From Micromonospora sp. NBC_01740 (GTDB lineage: Bacteria > Actinomycetota > Actinomycetes > Mycobacteriales > Micromonosporaceae), in NCBI RefSeq assembly GCF_035920365.1, contig NZ_CP109150.1:2418001-2482000 (forward strand): a DNA stretch of 64,000 bases. The letters are read 5' to 3'. The notes below the pieces were generated by a model that saw nothing but the letters and a program-made list of their open reading frames with translations, was not told where the DNA came from and made no database searches. How positions within the stretch are numbered: position 1 is the first letter of the stretch; each line of letters starts with the position of its first letter. Position numbers and translations under genes: made by a program. Positions 1 through 8,596 of this stretch are shown piece after piece.

Positions 1-519
1 AACGACTGGCAGGACCCGGCGACGCTGGCCGACGAGCCGGAGATGCTCCCGGGCGAGGGCTGGCGTTGGCAGGGGCCGTCGACGGTGGTCGAGGGGCGCA
101 CCTGGGGCGGCAACCTGGAGATCCTGCACTGGCTGCTGGCCGCCGACCGGGTCCCTGACGCCGGGGACCTGGCCGGATCGGTGCTGATGGTCGAGACCTC
201 CGAGGAGTTGCCCCCGGCCACCGAGGTGTTCCGGATCCTGCGCAACATGGGGGAGCGCGGTCTGCTCGCCGGCTTCCCGGCGGTCCTCGTCGGCCGGCCG
301 AAGGCGTGGGACTTCACCCGGCAGCACACCCCCGACGAGCGGCGGGACTGGGCGGAGGCGCAGCGGGAGGCGGTCACCCGGGCGCTGGCCGCCTATTGCC
401 CCGACGCGGTGGTGGTCTTCGACGTCGACCTCGGCCACACCGACCCGCAGCTGATCGTCCCGTACGGCGGCGAGATCCGCATCGACGCGACCACCCGACA
501 CATCTCGGTCCGCTACTGA
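1..519 (+). CDS. S66 family peptidase (LD-carboxypeptidase / MccF-like), C-terminal part
   Basis: The reading frame is open from the first base, so this is the last 172 codons of a gene that begins before the window. The fragment matches the C-terminal half of S66 serine peptidases: the WGGNLEILHWLL segment followed by SVLMVETSEELPP, where the E-E pair is typical of the family, and the late segment YGGEIRIDATTRHI that closes the fold. Family members are cytoplasmic LD-carboxypeptidases that trim tetrapeptides of recycled peptidoglycan, or MccF enzymes that cleave microcin C-type peptides. The catalytic Ser lies in the missing N-terminal half, so the two roles cannot be told apart here. It ends 36 bp before a strong palindrome and converges with the next gene. 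Confidence 0.85.
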   Translation, partial: NDWQDPATLADEPEMLPGEGWRWQGPSTVVEGRTWGGNLEILHWLLAADRVPDAGDLAGSVLMVETSEELPPATEVFRILRNMGERGLLAGFPAVLVGRPKAWDFTRQHTPDERRDWAEAQREAVTRALAAYCPDAVVVFDVDLGHTDPQLIVPYGGEIRIDATTRHISVRY

Positions 520-555
520 CCCACCCTCGCCTTGGCGTGCGTGCGGGCGCCCCGG

Positions 556-612
556 TGATCAGGACGCCATGGACGTTAACTGGCCGTTTTAAGGTCCATG
601 GCGTCCTGATCA
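556..612. repeat. Perfect 19-bp inverted repeat between convergent genes
   Basis: Arms TGATCAGGACGCCATGGAC (556-574) and its exact reverse complement (594-612) are separated by a 19-nt AT-richer spacer. It lies between two convergent genes, and its right arm supplies the TGA stop (612-610) of the DUF559-like gene. No T-run follows, so it is not a classical intrinsic terminator, but a cruciform or RNA hairpin could end transcription from both sides. A second, larger palindrome at 32553-32631 shares the words GTCCATG and TGATC. Confidence 0.85.
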
Positions 613-1529
613 GCATTGGCCGGGGCGGCGTTCCTGGATTGCGGCAGTCACCAGCCGGACAATTCGGGCGGGGTGCCGCAGTGCGTCGTCCGCGGTGAAG
701 CGCAGCACCAACCAGCCCGCCGCGCGGAGTGCGTTGAGCCGAGCCACGTCGCGCTGGAAGTGGGTGCGTTCCCGGTGGTGGTCACCCTCGTACTCGATGG
801 CGATTCGCCACCGGGGGTAGGCGAGGTCGACGCGACCGAGGAAGACGCGTCCCCGGTGCGGGTGGGTGCCGTACACGTCGTGCTGCGCGGTCAGGGGTGG
901 CAGACCGGCGTCGTGCAGGACGAGCCGGAGCCGGGTCTCCATGGGGGACTCGCTCAGCGGCTCGGCCAGCGTGAGCACCTCCCGCAGTTGGGCGGTGCCG
1001 GGCCAGCCGTTGTGCGTGTCCAGGTAGCTGCCCAACGCCGGGAGCTTGACCACCCGCCGATGCAGCAGCGCGTCCACCGCGACGAGCGCGTCCGTCCGGG
1101 GCAACTGCCGCCCGAGGTCGAAGGCCGTGCGACGCCGGTGGTGACCGGCAAGCCGGCGAAGCGGGTGATCTCCCGGGCGGAGAACGACCGTTGGTCGACC
1201 GACACACGCCGAGTGGAGCGTCGGTGGGCCGTCGCCGGGAGCGTGACGAAGACCGGGCTCGCGTGTGGGAGGAGTTCCACGCCCCACAGGAATGCCGCGC
1301 TGAGACCGCTGATGGCGGCCCCCGCCGGCAGGGCGAGGGCAACGGCGTCGCACCACATCCGGTGGTCGTTCTCACGGTAACCGTCGACGTGGACGTAGAT
1401 GTCGGGCAGCAGCCGGCACCAGGACGGCCCACGGAGCATCCGCCACGTGACCAGGCCGGCGGCGACGGCCCAACTGCCGGAGAACGGGAGGAACGCCAAC
1501 TCTCTGGGGACGCGCGGTGCCCGTGACAT
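610..1529 (-). pseudogene. DUF559 / AbiEi-type protein split by a frameshift
   Basis: The N-terminal part starts at ATG 1529 (MSRAPRVPRELAFLPF...) and runs in one frame to GLPVTTGVAR near 1135. The rest (TAFDLGRQLPRTDALVAVDALLH through the DUF559 domain with IAIEYEGDHH and VLRFTADDALRHP) is in another frame, ending at 610. Joining the two gives a normal-looking protein of about 300 residues: a winged-helix/AbiEi-like N-terminus followed by a very-short-patch-repair-like nuclease fold (DUF559). Compared with the expected V-A-R-T-A run, a few bases are missing at about 1130-1137, a net minus-one shift. Either the gene is a recent pseudogene or the assembly has an error there. The nuclease half keeps its acidic residue (E in EYEGD). 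It has no obvious partner gene. Confidence 0.7.
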
Positions 1530-1611
1530 TCCGGCAGCCTGCTGTCACAGCCCGCCCGCGCGCCGACCCGAAGGTTGATCCCGGGCTGTCGACGTGGCCC
1601 TCGGTCGTCGA

Positions 1612-2532
1612 TCAGGTGGGATTGAGGACCGCGAACGCCCGTACCGGGAAGGTGCCCATGCCGGCCACCATCGGTGGGGCGGCCGTGAACCGGAAGCCGG
1701 TCGGGGGCAGCGCGTCGAGCCCGGTCAGGTGCTCCACGATCGGGACGCCGGCGGCCAGCAGGGCGCTGTGCGCCGGTCGTTCGCCGGCCGCCGCCGGGCT
1801 CATGTCGTCGATGTTGATCGAGTCGATGCCGACCAGGGCGGCGCCCGCGTCGACCAGGGCCCGGGCGCCGTCGCCGGTGAGGTAGGGCGCCTCCGGCGCG
1901 CCGTACCGGTCCGTGCCGAAGTGCGCCGACCAGCCCGTGTGCAGCAGCACCGCGTGCCCGGCGACGTCGTACGGTGCCAGCAGCAGCCGGTCCACCGCGC
2001 GGGTGCCGGCCGGTACCCGGACCACGACGCCGGGCAGGTCGGCGAGGCGGTCCAGCGGGGTGCCGGCGAGGTCGGCGCCGTCGGCGAAGCGGTGGGCGGG
2101 CGTGTCCAGGTACGTGCCGGTGTTGGCGATCATGTCGATCCGCCCCACCTGGAACTCGGTGCCGGGGGCGTAGTTGGCGCGGGACGCCTCCCGGGTCAGC
2201 CATTCGGTGATCCGTGGCGCCGGCCAGCCCGGCAGGGTGGTCATGCCGTCGGTGACGACGTGGCTCAACTCGACCAGCCGTCGCCGGGAACTGTCCCCCG
2301 GGCCGGCGGCCACACCCCGGCCGCCCTTGTGCGGCTCCTCGATGATCGTCCGGCCGGTGATCCGTACCTCGGCCACCATCAGCAGCCCGAGGTGCCGGAC
2401 GAACAGCGCCGCCAATTCGTCGTCGGCGATGTCGCGGCCGGGAATGTCCAGACGGAACCCGTCCGTCCGCAGCCCGCCGCCGTTGGCGAAGGTGACCTCC
2501 GCGTCGAACTGTGCCCGCCACTGGTTGCCCAT
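1612..2532 (-). CDS. Cyclase-family hydrolase (kynurenine formamidase-like)
   Basis: A 306-residue protein starting at ATG 2532. About the first 75 residues are an N-terminal extension (MGNQWRAQFDAEVTFANGGG...) not found in small KynB-type enzymes of about 210 residues. The cyclase domain (PF04199) follows: VELSHVVTDGMTTLPGWP, then IANTGTYLDTPAHRF and LLHTGWSAHFG, with VGIDSINID near the end. The usual metal motif is H-x-G-T-H-x-D-x-P-x-H. Here the first His is Asn and the second is Tyr, while the Asp and last His remain. Family members are metal-dependent hydrolases acting on N-formyl amides or cyclic amides/lactones. With the altered motif the substrate cannot be predicted. The gene stands alone, with a long upstream region that holds a palindrome (2602-2629). 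Confidence 0.75.
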   Translation of the reverse strand: MGNQWRAQFDAEVTFANGGGLRTDGFRLDIPGRDIADDELAALFVRHLGLLMVAEVRITGRTIIEEPHKGGRGVAAGPGDSSRRRLVELSHVVTDGMTTLPGWPAPRITEWLTREASRANYAPGTEFQVGRIDMIANTGTYLDTPAHRFADGADLAGTPLDRLADLPGVVVRVPAGTRAVDRLLLAPYDVAGHAVLLHTGWSAHFGTDRYGAPEAPYLTGDGARALVDAGAALVGIDSINIDDMSPAAAGERPAHSALLAAGVPIVEHLTGLDALPPTGFRFTAAPPMVAGMGTFPVRAFAVLNPT

Positions 2533-2601
2533 CAGCGCAGCCGATCACGGCCGGCCACCCCCGTCAAGATCCTTCGAACGGGCCGCCCCGTGCCCACCGG
2601 A

Positions 2602-2629
2602 GTGCCATACAGGGGGGGGTGTACGGCAC
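2602..2629. promoter_or_regulatory. Palindrome upstream of the cyclase gene
   Basis: Half-sites GTGCCATACA (2602-2611) and TGTACGGCAC (2620-2629) are inverted repeats with one mismatch, separated by eight consecutive G residues. The site is 70 bp upstream of the cyclase start (2532, minus strand), a fitting place for an operator. The AraC-family gene on the far side of the same gap is a candidate binder, but this is inference. A separate perfect 10-bp hairpin (arms 2641-2650 and 2654-2663) lies just upstream. Confidence 0.45.
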
Positions 2630-2663
2630 CACCGGCGGGCGGCGACGGCGCCTCGCCGTCGCC

Positions 2664-2976
2664 GAGGTCGCAGCCGGTTGGAGCTGCGGGCCTCCCCGAA
2701 CAGGTCCGCGCACCCCGCGACCGCCGATCCGGCGGCTCGATCCCGGCTGACGGATTCCATCTTCGGCCGCCGGGCGGTCCGGGTCTTGAACATCGATGCT
2801 CGATTGACCGCCAACTCAGAACCCCGCCTCCGACCCGACCCGGTCCGATCCGGCCCGACCAGCCCGACCCAACCCGACCCGGCCGACCCAACCCGACGAC
2901 CCGACCCAGCCGCCCGACCGACCCAGCCGCCCGACCCGGTCCAAACGCAGGGACAGCGGCTGGGGATGCGGTGGGG
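2664..2976. repeat. Intergenic region with a CCGAC-type simple-repeat tract
   Basis: The gap between the cyclase start and the AraC-family stop holds no convincing gene. From about 2820 to 2945 it is an irregular CCCGACC/CCCGAACC-type repeat, almost free of T on the plus strand. Short open frames here are low-complexity (Arg/Pro/Asp repeats) and lack ribosome sites. The tract lies directly downstream of the minus-strand AraC gene. Confidence 0.6.
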
Positions 2977-3876
2977 TCAGGTCCGTCGGGTTTGGGTGAG
3001 GAGTCGGCGCAGGTGGGCCGGGGGGTGGCCGACGTGGTCCCGGACCACGCGGGTGAGGTGGGCCTGGTCGGCGAAGCCGTGCTCCGCCGCCACCGCGCGC
3101 AGCGGCCGCTCGTCCGACTCGGCGAGGGTGTCCAGCACCGCCCGGACCCGCAGCCGGTTGCGGTAGGCGGTGAGGCTGCTGCCGGTGACCCGGTGGAACA
3201 CCCGGCTCAGGTGGTGCGGGGAGGCGCCCACCTCGCGGGCCACCTCGTCGAGGCTGAGCGAGTAGTCGCCGGCGGTGAGCACCTCGCGGGCCCGGTCGGC
3301 CAGGCGACGGTGGGCGGCCTGGGTGGCGGGTCGCCGGCTGACCGCGCGTGCCAGGTCCGTCCCCGGCTCGTCCCGGGCACCGGTACGGCTGAGCACCTCG
3401 TCGAGGAAGCGGTGCAGCCGTTCCGCCATCTCGAAGCGGTCCAGCCCTCGACGGAACTCCGCGATGAGCATCCGGTGTGCCAGGTCGAGCGCCGCGTCGG
3501 AGGTGCCCTCCCAGCCGGCGGTCTCCAGCCAGCGGGTCCCGTCCGGGCGTTCGGCCAGCACCGCCGGGTCGACCTCCAGGCAGGTGTACGAGTCGCCGCA
3601 GCCCAGCGGGTGGGACACGGACATCTCGTCGCCCGGCCGGGTGAGCAGCACCGAGGTGGCGTCCGAGAACGCCGTACGACCGTTGAGTCGCCGCCGGTAC
3701 GCCCCCGACCGCCCGAGAATGAGGTTGTAGTTCAGCTCGATGGCCGGTGTCGTCCAGCCGTGGCTCTCGACGATGCAGCGGACCTCGTAGATGAGGATCC
3801 CGTCCGGGTGACCCAGCATCCGCCACCGGGCCGGCGTGGTCTTCCGGCGTGGATCGCTGCCGGTTCCCTCAGGCAT
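2977..3876 (-). CDS. AraC-family transcriptional regulator
   Basis: A 299-residue protein. ATG 3876 is preferred over the upstream ATG at 3921 because a purine-rich GGGGGGAG lies just before it. Residues 1 to about 165 form an AraC ligand-binding cupin-like domain (ESHGWTTPAIELNYNLILGRSGAYRR). The last 100 residues carry two helix-turn-helix units: SLDEVAREVGASPHHLSRVFHRVTG and LRAVAAEHGFADQAHLTRVVRDHVG, the second being the AraC signature. The arrangement GDSYTCLEVDPAVL is common in actinobacterial AraC proteins of unknown ligand. It is divergent from mfd and upstream of, in the same direction as, the cyclase gene, so it may control that gene. Confidence 0.88.
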   Translation of the reverse strand: MPEGTGSDPRRKTTPARWRMLGHPDGILIYEVRCIVESHGWTTPAIELNYNLILGRSGAYRRRLNGRTAFSDATSVLLTRPGDEMSVSHPLGCGDSYTCLEVDPAVLAERPDGTRWLETAGWEGTSDAALDLAHRMLIAEFRRGLDRFEMAERLHRFLDEVLSRTGARDEPGTDLARAVSRRPATQAAHRRLADRAREVLTAGDYSLSLDEVAREVGASPHHLSRVFHRVTGSSLTAYRNRLRVRAVLDTLAESDERPLRAVAAEHGFADQAHLTRVVRDHVGHPPAHLRRLLTQTRRT

Positions 3877-4027
3877 CCGTTCTCCCCCCGGGTGGCCCTG
3901 CGCCGATTGTCGACGATCCAACCTACGCGGGGGTGGTTCGTCCGACCGGAGAGATAGTGTCGACCGGTGGCCCCCCGTCCAGCCGGACGAGGGGTGATCG
4001 TCGTGTCCTCCCGCTGGAAGTGATCAC

Positions 4028-7000
4028 ATGCTCACCGGTCTGTTCTCCGCCGCCCTGGCCGACCCGGGGCTGGCCCGGGCACGTGACCTGGCGCGCTCCG
4101 GTGCCGCGCAGGTCGACGGCCTCGACATCACCGCCCCGCCCGCGCTGCGCCCGTTCGCGGTCGCCGCAGTCGCCGCCGACCAGGCCGGCGACGGCGGGCC
4201 GGGCGGCGGCGCGGGCCGTCCGGTGCTCGCCGTGACCGCCACCACGCGGGAGGCCGACGACCTGGCCGCCGCGCTGGGCAGCCTGCTCCCGCCCGAGCAG
4301 GTGACGGTCTTCCCGTCATGGGAGACGCTGCCGCACGAGCGCCTGTCGCCCCGCTCCGACACGGTCGGCCGTCGGCTGGCCGTGCTGCGCCGGCTCGCGC
4401 ACCCCGGTTCGGCTGACGCGCACGGTCGCACCGGCCCGCTGCGGGTGGTCGTGGCGCCCGTCCGGTCGCTGCTGCAACCGCAGCTCAAGGGGCTCGGCGA
4501 CCTGGAGCCGGTGCAGCTCGCCGCCGGGCAGGAGGCCGACCTGGAGGAGGTCGCCCGCCGGTTGACCGACATGGCGTACGGGCGGGTCGACCTGGTCACC
4601 AAGCGGGGCGAGTTCGCCGTGCGCGGCGGCATCCTCGACATCTTCCCGCCCACCGACGAGCATCCGTCGCGGGTCGAGTTCTGGGGCGACGAGGTGGAGG
4701 AGATCCGCACCTTCGCCGTCGCCGACCAGCGCACCATCGAGCAGGTGCCGCAGCTGTGGGCGCCGCCGTGCCGGGAGCTGCTGCTCACCCCGTCGGTGCG
4801 CAAGCGGGCCGCCGCCCTCGCCGAGGAGCACCCGGAGCTGGCGGAGATCCTCGACAAGCTGGCCGAGGGCATCCCGGTGGAGGGCATGGAGTCCCTGGCC
4901 CCGGCGCTGATCGGCGCCGACTCGATGGAGCTGCTGCTGGACGCCATGCCGGCCGGCACCCACGTGCTCCTGTGCGACCCGGAGCGGATCCGCACCCGGG
5001 CGCACGACCTGGTGCGTACCTCCGACGAGTTCCTCCAGGCGAGCTGGGCCGCGGCCGCCGTCGGTGGCCAGGCCCCCGTCGACCTCGGCGCCGCCGCCTT
5101 CCGGACCCTGGGCGACGTACGCGCCGTCGCGGCGAAGCTGCGCCAGCCCTGGTGGACGCTGTCGCCGTTCGGGCTCGTGGAGGCCGAGGCCGCCCCGGCG
5201 CGGCAGCCCTGGGAGGACGGGCCGGAGGCGTACGACGTCACTCCCGACGACGCGATCGCGGTGACCCTCTCCGCGCAGCCGGCCCCGCTCTACCACGGCG
5301 AGACCGCCCGGGTGGTCGAAGACCTCAAGCGCTGGACCGGCGAGGGCTGGTCGGTCGCGCTGGTCTTCGAGGGGCACGGCCCCGCCCAGCGGGCGGTCGA
5401 GGTGCTCCGCGACGCGGGCCTCGGCGCGCGGCTGACCGAGGAGATCCCGACCGCGCCCGCCCCCGGCGAGGTGCTGGTCGCCTGCGGCAGCCTGACCGGC
5501 GGCTTCGTCGACGAGGCGTCCAGGTTCGTGCTGCTCACCGGCAACGACGTCACCGGCGGGCGGGGCACCTCGACCCGCGACATGCGCAAGATGCCGAGCC
5601 GACGGCGCAACACCATCGACCCCCTGGAGCTCAAGGCCGGCGACCACGTCGTGCACGAGCAGCACGGCATCGGCCGCTATGTCGAGCTGGTGCAGCGCAC
5701 CGTCAACGGGGCGTCGCGGGAATACCTGGTCATCGAGTACGCCCCGAGCAAGCGTGGCCAGCCCGGGGACCGGCTCTTCGTCCCCACCGACCAGCTCGAC
5801 CAGCTCTCCCGCTACGTCGGCGGCGAGCAGCCCACCCTGCACAAGATGGGCGGCTCGGACTGGCAGAAGTCCAAGGCCCGGGCCCGCAAGGCGGTCAGGG
5901 AGATCGCCGCCCAGCTCATCCAGCTCTACGCGGCCCGCAAGGCGTCCAAGGGGCACAACTTCGGCCCCGACACGCCGTGGCAGCGGGAGCTGGAGGACGC
6001 CTTCCCGTGGCAGGAGACGCCGGACCAGCTCGCCGCGATCGAGGAGGTCAAGCGGGACATGGAGCAGACCGTCCCGATGGACCGGCTGATCTGCGGCGAC
6101 GTCGGCTACGGCAAGACGGAGATCGCCGTCCGGGCGGCGTTCAAGGCGGTGCAGGACGGCAAGCAGGTGGCGGTGCTGGTGCCCACCACGCTGCTGGTGC
6201 AGCAGCACTACAACACGTTTGCCGAGCGGATGAGCCAGTTCCCGGTGACCATCCGGCAGCTCTCCCGCTTCCAGACGCCGAAGGAGGCGGAGCAGGCCCT
6301 GGAGATGGCCGCCGCGGGCACCGCCGACATCGTCATCGGCACCCACCGGCTGCTCCAGGCGGCCACCCGGTTCAAGTCGCTCGGCCTGGTCATCGTCGAC
6401 GAGGAGCAGCGCTTCGGCGTAGAGCACAAGGAGCACCTGAAGACGATGCGCGCCTCGGTCGACGTGCTGAGCATGTCGGCCACGCCGATCCCGCGCACGC
6501 TGGAGATGGCGATCACCGGCATCCGGGAGATGTCGACAATCGCCACCCCGCCGGAGGAGCGGCACCCGGTGCTCACCTTCGTCGGTGCGCACGACGAGCG
6601 GCAGGTGGCCGCCTCCATCCACCGCGAGCTGCTCCGCGACGGGCAGGTCTTCTACCTGCACAACCGGGTCGAGTCGATCGACCGGACGGCCCGGAAGCTG
6701 CGCGAGCTGGTGCCCGAGGCGCGGGTCGCGGTGGCGCACGGCCAGATGGGCGAGGAGGCCCTGGAAAAGGTCATGGTCGGCTTCTGGGAGAAGGAGTTCG
6801 ACGTGCTGGTCTGCACCACGATCGTGGAGTCCGGCATCGACATCCCCAACGCCAACACCCTGATCGTGGAGCGGGCCGACCTGCTCGGCCTGGCCCAGCT
6901 GCACCAGATCCGCGGCCGGGTCGGCCGGGGCCGGGAGCGGGCGTACGCCTACTTCCTCTACCCGCCGGAGAAGCCGCTCACCGAGCACGCCCACGAGCGG

Positions 7001-7678
7001 CTGGCGACCATCGCCCAGCACACCGAGCTGGGCGCCGGCATGTACGTGGCGATGAAGGACCTGGAGATCCGGGGCGCCGGCAACCTGCTCGGCGGCGAGC
7101 AGTCCGGGCACATCGAGGGCGTCGGCTTCGACCTGTACGTGCGGATGGTCGGCGAGGCGGTCTCCGCGTTCAAGGGCGAGCGCCCGGAGGAGGAGACCGA
7201 GGTCAAGGTCGACCTGCCGGTCGACGCCCACCTGCCGCACGACTACGTCGCCGTGGAGCGGCTGCGCCTGGAGATGTACCGCAAGCTCGCCGAGGCCCGC
7301 GACGCCGACCGGCTGCGCGAGGTGGTGGCCGAGATGACCGACCGCTACGGCGAGCCGCCCGCGCCGGTGCAGAACCTCGTCGCCGTGGCCCGGTTCCGGC
7401 TGCTGGCCCGCCGCTACGGCCTGACCGACGTCTCCATGCAGGGCAAGCACATCCGGTTCGGTCCGCTGCCGCTGCCCGACTCGAAGCAGCTGCGGCTCAA
7501 GCGCTACCACCCCGACTCGGTCTACAAGCAGGCGCTCGACCAGGTCAGCGTGCCCCGGCCCAGCACCCGGCGGGTGGGCGGCGAGCCGCTGCGCGACCAG
7601 GCCCTGCTGGAGTGGTGCGCCCAGTTGCTCAAGGACGTCCTGGGCGAGCCGGCGACGGCGGGAGCCGCCGCGCGGTGA
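4028..7678 (+). CDS. mfd: Transcription-repair coupling factor Mfd
   Basis: Full length at 1216 residues. Mfd removes RNA polymerase stalled at DNA lesions and recruits UvrA for nucleotide excision repair. Domains in order: the UvrB-like N-terminal module (about 1-350, with VFPSWETLPHERLSP and VRSLLQPQ), the CarD-like RNA polymerase interacting domain (GDHVVHEQHGIGRYVEL, about residue 540), then an SF2 translocase with Walker A GDVGYGKTE (about 690-698), Walker B DEEQRFG (about 791), SATPIPRTLEMA, and the TRG/helicase motif VI region QIRGRVGRGRERAYAY. The C-terminal D7 domain follows. Start ATG 4028 has a weak GGAAG upstream. It is followed by the lipoprotein and mazG genes in the usual actinobacterial order. 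Confidence 0.97.
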   Translation: MLTGLFSAALADPGLARARDLARSGAAQVDGLDITAPPALRPFAVAAVAADQAGDGGPGGGAGRPVLAVTATTREADDLAAALGSLLPPEQVTVFPSWETLPHERLSPRSDTVGRRLAVLRRLAHPGSADAHGRTGPLRVVVAPVRSLLQPQLKGLGDLEPVQLAAGQEADLEEVARRLTDMAYGRVDLVTKRGEFAVRGGILDIFPPTDEHPSRVEFWGDEVEEIRTFAVADQRTIEQVPQLWAPPCRELLLTPSVRKRAAALAEEHPELAEILDKLAEGIPVEGMESLAPALIGADSMELLLDAMPAGTHVLLCDPERIRTRAHDLVRTSDEFLQASWAAAAVGGQAPVDLGAAAFRTLGDVRAVAAKLRQPWWTLSPFGLVEAEAAPARQPWEDGPEAYDVTPDDAIAVTLSAQPAPLYHGETARVVEDLKRWTGEGWSVALVFEGHGPAQRAVEVLRDAGLGARLTEEIPTAPAPGEVLVACGSLTGGFVDEASRFVLLTGNDVTGGRGTSTRDMRKMPSRRRNTIDPLELKAGDHVVHEQHGIGRYVELVQRTVNGASREYLVIEYAPSKRGQPGDRLFVPTDQLDQLSRYVGGEQPTLHKMGGSDWQKSKARARKAVREIAAQLIQLYAARKASKGHNFGPDTPWQRELEDAFPWQETPDQLAAIEEVKRDMEQTVPMDRLICGDVGYGKTEIAVRAAFKAVQDGKQVAVLVPTTLLVQQHYNTFAERMSQFPVTIRQLSRFQTPKEAEQALEMAAAGTADIVIGTHRLLQAATRFKSLGLVIVDEEQRFGVEHKEHLKTMRASVDVLSMSATPIPRTLEMAITGIREMSTIATPPEERHPVLTFVGAHDERQVAASIHRELLRDGQVFYLHNRVESIDRTARKLRELVPEARVAVAHGQMGEEALEKVMVGFWEKEFDVLVCTTIVESGIDIPNANTLIVERADLLGLAQLHQIRGRVGRGRERAYAYFLYPPEKPLTEHAHERLATIAQHTELGAGMYVAMKDLEIRGAGNLLGGEQSGHIEGVGFDLYVRMVGEAVSAFKGERPEEETEVKVDLPVDAHLPHDYVAVERLRLEMYRKLAEARDADRLREVVAEMTDRYGEPPAPVQNLVAVARFRLLARRYGLTDVSMQGKHIRFGPLPLPDSKQLRLKRYHPDSVYKQALDQVSVPRPSTRRVGGEPLRDQALLEWCAQLLKDVLGEPATAGAAAR

Positions 7679-7814
7679 GTGGCGGTCGACGATGGCTGAC
7701 CGGCAGCCGGCGGGTGAGCAGGGGGTGGGGACCCGGGCGCGCGCGGGGCGGGCGCGCGGGGAGACCGGTGGGCGGTGTCACGGCGGCCCCGGGCGGCATG
7801 AGAGAGTGACCGAC

Positions 7815-8594
7815 ATGCGTGCTCGCCGTCTTGTCGCCGTCGCCAGCGTGGCGCTCGGCCTCGTCGCCCTCTCCGGTTGCCGTGCCGAGCCCGGTGTCGC
7901 CGCCTACGTCGGTGACCTGCGGATCACCGAGGATGCCGTCACCGGGATCGTCGACGACCTGCGGGCGAAGAACCCGATGCCGACCGGGCAGCCCGAGGCG
8001 CCCGAGGCGCCCGAGGGGCAGCCCCCGGCGCAGGTGCCGCAGCTGCCCGACCGCGGCCAGATCGTCAGCATGCTCGTGTTGACCGAGGTCTGCGAGCGGC
8101 TCTCCGCGGACAAGAACTACCAGCCGCGCGGGCAGGTCGCGCCGGAGCAGGTCGCCCAGCAGTTGCGCCTGTCGCCCGACACCGGCTATGTGCGCCAGTC
8201 CGCCGAGCTCTACAACTGCCTGTCGGGGGTGCCGACCGGGGCACCGGCCGAGCCGACCGCGCAGGATCTGGCGGACGTGGTGGCGGCGGGCCGCAAGGCG
8301 GGCGCCATCCCGGCCGACGTGCCCGACGAGGCGGCCGCCCGCCAGCTCGACGGCGAGCAGTTGCGCGGCGCGCTGGCCACCCGCAAGTCGCTGGCCGACG
8401 CGGTCGCCGCGTACGACGTGACGGTCAACCCCCGCTACCGCCCGCTGGAGTTCCCCGTGCTGAGCTTCTCCGGCAACGCGCCGGCGGTGAGCGTGCCGCT
8501 GGGCGAGGCCGGCTCCAACGGGGTCACCGACGTCTCCACCCCGGATCCGCTGCCCACCGTCGTGCCCGAGGCGGCCGGCGAGACCCACAGCTGA
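7815..8594 (+). CDS. SurA-N-like lipoprotein
   Basis: A 259-residue exported lipoprotein. ATG 7815 is chosen because it places a signal peptide at the N-terminus: MRARRLVAVASVALGLVALSGC, with lipobox LSGC and lipidated Cys at about 22. The mature part resembles the N-terminal chaperone domain of SurA/PrsA-type foldases (VGDLRITEDAVTGIVDDLRAK; TEVCERLSADKNYQ) but has no parvulin PPIase domain. A Pro/Glu-rich insert (PEAPEAPEGQPPAQVPQ) lies in the middle. It sits between mfd and mazG, 136 bp after mfd and 2 bp before mazG, as in other actinobacteria, so it is probably co-transcribed with mazG. Likely anchored on the outer face of the membrane. Role in protein folding is inferred from the fold only. 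Confidence 0.8.
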   Translation: MRARRLVAVASVALGLVALSGCRAEPGVAAYVGDLRITEDAVTGIVDDLRAKNPMPTGQPEAPEAPEGQPPAQVPQLPDRGQIVSMLVLTEVCERLSADKNYQPRGQVAPEQVAQQLRLSPDTGYVRQSAELYNCLSGVPTGAPAEPTAQDLADVVAAGRKAGAIPADVPDEAAARQLDGEQLRGALATRKSLADAVAAYDVTVNPRYRPLEFPVLSFSGNAPAVSVPLGEAGSNGVTDVSTPDPLPTVVPEAAGETHS

Positions 8595-8596
8595 GC

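Noticed and set aside
2532..2891. Small minus-strand frames in the intergenic region
   Set aside because: Low-complexity Arg/Pro/Gly text, no start context and no family features; the region is a simple-repeat tract.
4316..7510. A 1064-codon open frame on the minus strand across mfd
   Set aside because: It is antisense to an intact, well-conserved mfd; its sequence is a His/Val/Asp-rich GC-bias product with no ribosome site.
7692..7814. Upstream ATG for the SurA-like lipoprotein
   Set aside because: It would bury the lipoprotein signal behind 41 polar residues; ATG 7815 gives a normal signal peptide.
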